DNA of 64,000 bases from Arthrobacter sp. C2 (GTDB lineage Bacteria > Actinomycetota > Actinomycetes > Actinomycetales > Micrococcaceae), in assembly GCA_024207135.1 (NCBI GenBank), contig CP042428.1, positions 1,984,001 through 2,048,000 of the forward strand. The letters are read 5' to 3'. The notes below the pieces were generated by a model. That model saw only the letters and a list, made by a program, of their open reading frames with translations, did no database searches and was not told the origin of the DNA. Below, in pieces: positions 63,366-64,000 of this stretch; position 1 is the stretch's first letter; each line of letters starts with the position of its first letter. Made by a program: the position numbers and the translations under genes.

Positions 63366-64000
63366 CTAGGCCAGCGGGTAGAGCGGGTTGTGCCCGGCGG
63401 CGACCTGCTCGGATTCGCGGACCGGCTCCGGAGCGGTGCCGTTGCCCCAGGGGTTCCCGCCGAGGGCCTCGCGGCCGTGCGGCTCGAGCCAGTTTTCCAG
63501 GTCCGGGCCGACCGGGACGATCTGCGTCGGGTTGATGTCCTCGTGGACCACGTAGTAGTGCTTCTTGATCTGGTCGAAGTCGACGGTGTCGCCGAAGCCC
63601 GGAAGCTGGAACAGCTCGCGGGCGTAGGCCCAGAGGTTCGGCATCTCGGTGAGCTTGTTCCGGTTGGTCTTGAAGTGCCCGTGGTAGACCGCATCGAAGC
63701 GCACCAGCGTGGTGAACAGGCGCACGTCGGCCTCGGTGACCGAGTCGCCCATCAGGAAGCGGCGGGTTGCCAGGCGTTCCTCCAGCCAGTCCATGGCCGT
63801 CCAGAGCCGGTCGTAGGCCTCGTCGTAGGCCTGCTGGCTTCCGGCAAATCCGCAGCGGTAGACGCCGTTGTTGACCTCGGTGAAGATGCGCTTGATGACC
63901 GGCATCATCTCCTCGAGCTTGTCCTCGGGCAGCAGGTCCGGGGCGCCTTCGCGGTGGAATTCCTTCCACTGGGTGGAGAGGTCCAGGGTGATCTGCGGGT
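63366..64000 (-). CDS. Glutathionyl-hydroquinone reductase-like protein (ECM4/YqjG), N-terminus cut by window edge
   Basis: The C-terminal 210 residues of an Omega-class glutathione-transferase-like reductase. NGVYRCGFAGSQQAYDEAYDRLW and ATRRFLMGDSVTEADVRLFTTLVRFDAVYHGHFKTN are family signatures, and ALGGNPWGNGTAPEP follows near the end. The catalytic Cys-Pro motif lies in the missing N-terminal part. The reading frame is open through the right edge. Actinobacteria use mycothiol rather than glutathione, so the physiological thiol here is uncertain. Confidence 0.85.
   Translation of the reverse strand, partial: PQITLDLSTQWKEFHREGAPDLLPEDKLEEMMPVIKRIFTEVNNGVYRCGFAGSQQAYDEAYDRLWTAMDWLEERLATRRFLMGDSVTEADVRLFTTLVRFDAVYHGHFKTNRNKLTEMPNLWAYARELFQLPGFGDTVDFDQIKKHYYVVHEDINPTQIVPVGPDLENWLEPHGREALGGNPWGNGTAPEPVRESEQVAAGHNPLYPLA

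Overview
The window is GC-rich, densely coded chromosomal DNA from an actinobacterium, most likely a relative of Arthrobacter, Paeniglutamicibacter or Glutamicibacter (Micrococcaceae). The evidence is the codon use, Tat-exported lipoproteins, a copper amine oxidase whose length and key residues match the Arthrobacter phenylethylamine oxidase type, and -10 boxes of the TAnnnT type. I see no rRNA, tRNA, CRISPR array, transposase or phage gene. The genus is inferred, not proven.

Region 1 (1-32.9 kb) is dominated by uptake and breakdown of amines and their aldehydes. It has: (a) a polyamine ABC transporter operon with two tandem binding proteins, divergent from an Lrp-type regulator translationally coupled to a class III aminotransferase; (b) a PucR-type regulator divergent from a methylmalonate/malonate-semialdehyde dehydrogenase and an omega-aminotransferase, which fits beta-alanine breakdown; (c) an aldehyde dehydrogenase, an APC permease and an AraC-type regulator on one strand; (d) a TetR regulator divergent from a copper amine oxidase and a small membrane protein, with a perfect 9-6-9 palindrome between them; (e) a TetR regulator divergent from an amidohydrolase, an FAD amine oxidase, a cupin and an aldehyde dehydrogenase, with a perfect 25-bp palindrome between them. 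Scattered among these are a 14-TM drug exporter, a cupin, a DoxX protein with its own divergent Cys-rich HTH regulator, an acyl-CoA dehydrogenase, a dicarboxylate symporter and three small exported or membrane proteins.

Region 2 (32.9-40.5 kb) holds a methyltransferase, a YibE/F membrane protein, a zinc/manganese-binding lipoprotein with a His-rich repeat, an eRF1-like ribosome-associated protein, the magnesium channel MgtE and a GNAT acetyltransferase.

Region 3 (40.5-48.2 kb) is a glycine-to-pyruvate unit on the minus strand: promoter, tandem glycine riboswitch, gcvP, gcvT, gcvH, glyA and then sdaA. GcvPTH splits glycine to methylene-tetrahydrofolate, GlyA joins that C1 unit to another glycine to give serine, and SdaA deaminates serine to pyruvate. 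A hairpin between glyA and sdaA may tune the last gene.

Region 4 (48.2-64 kb) is mixed housekeeping and accessory genes: a CPBP protease, an NADP-binding reductase-like protein, a VIT1/CCC1 transporter, a GDSL hydrolase, a serine hydrolase, an RNase HI fused to an NTF2-like domain, a glutathione-independent formaldehyde dehydrogenase followed by a GlcG/HbpS protein, an NfeD-flotillin pair, two methyltransferases, a GNAT protein, an SDR and a truncated glutathionyl-hydroquinone reductase. An 822-bp stretch (59012-59833) has no gene I can support.

The best candidate for something undescribed is module (e), an apparent amide/amine degradation operon with an unusual gene combination under one symmetrical operator.
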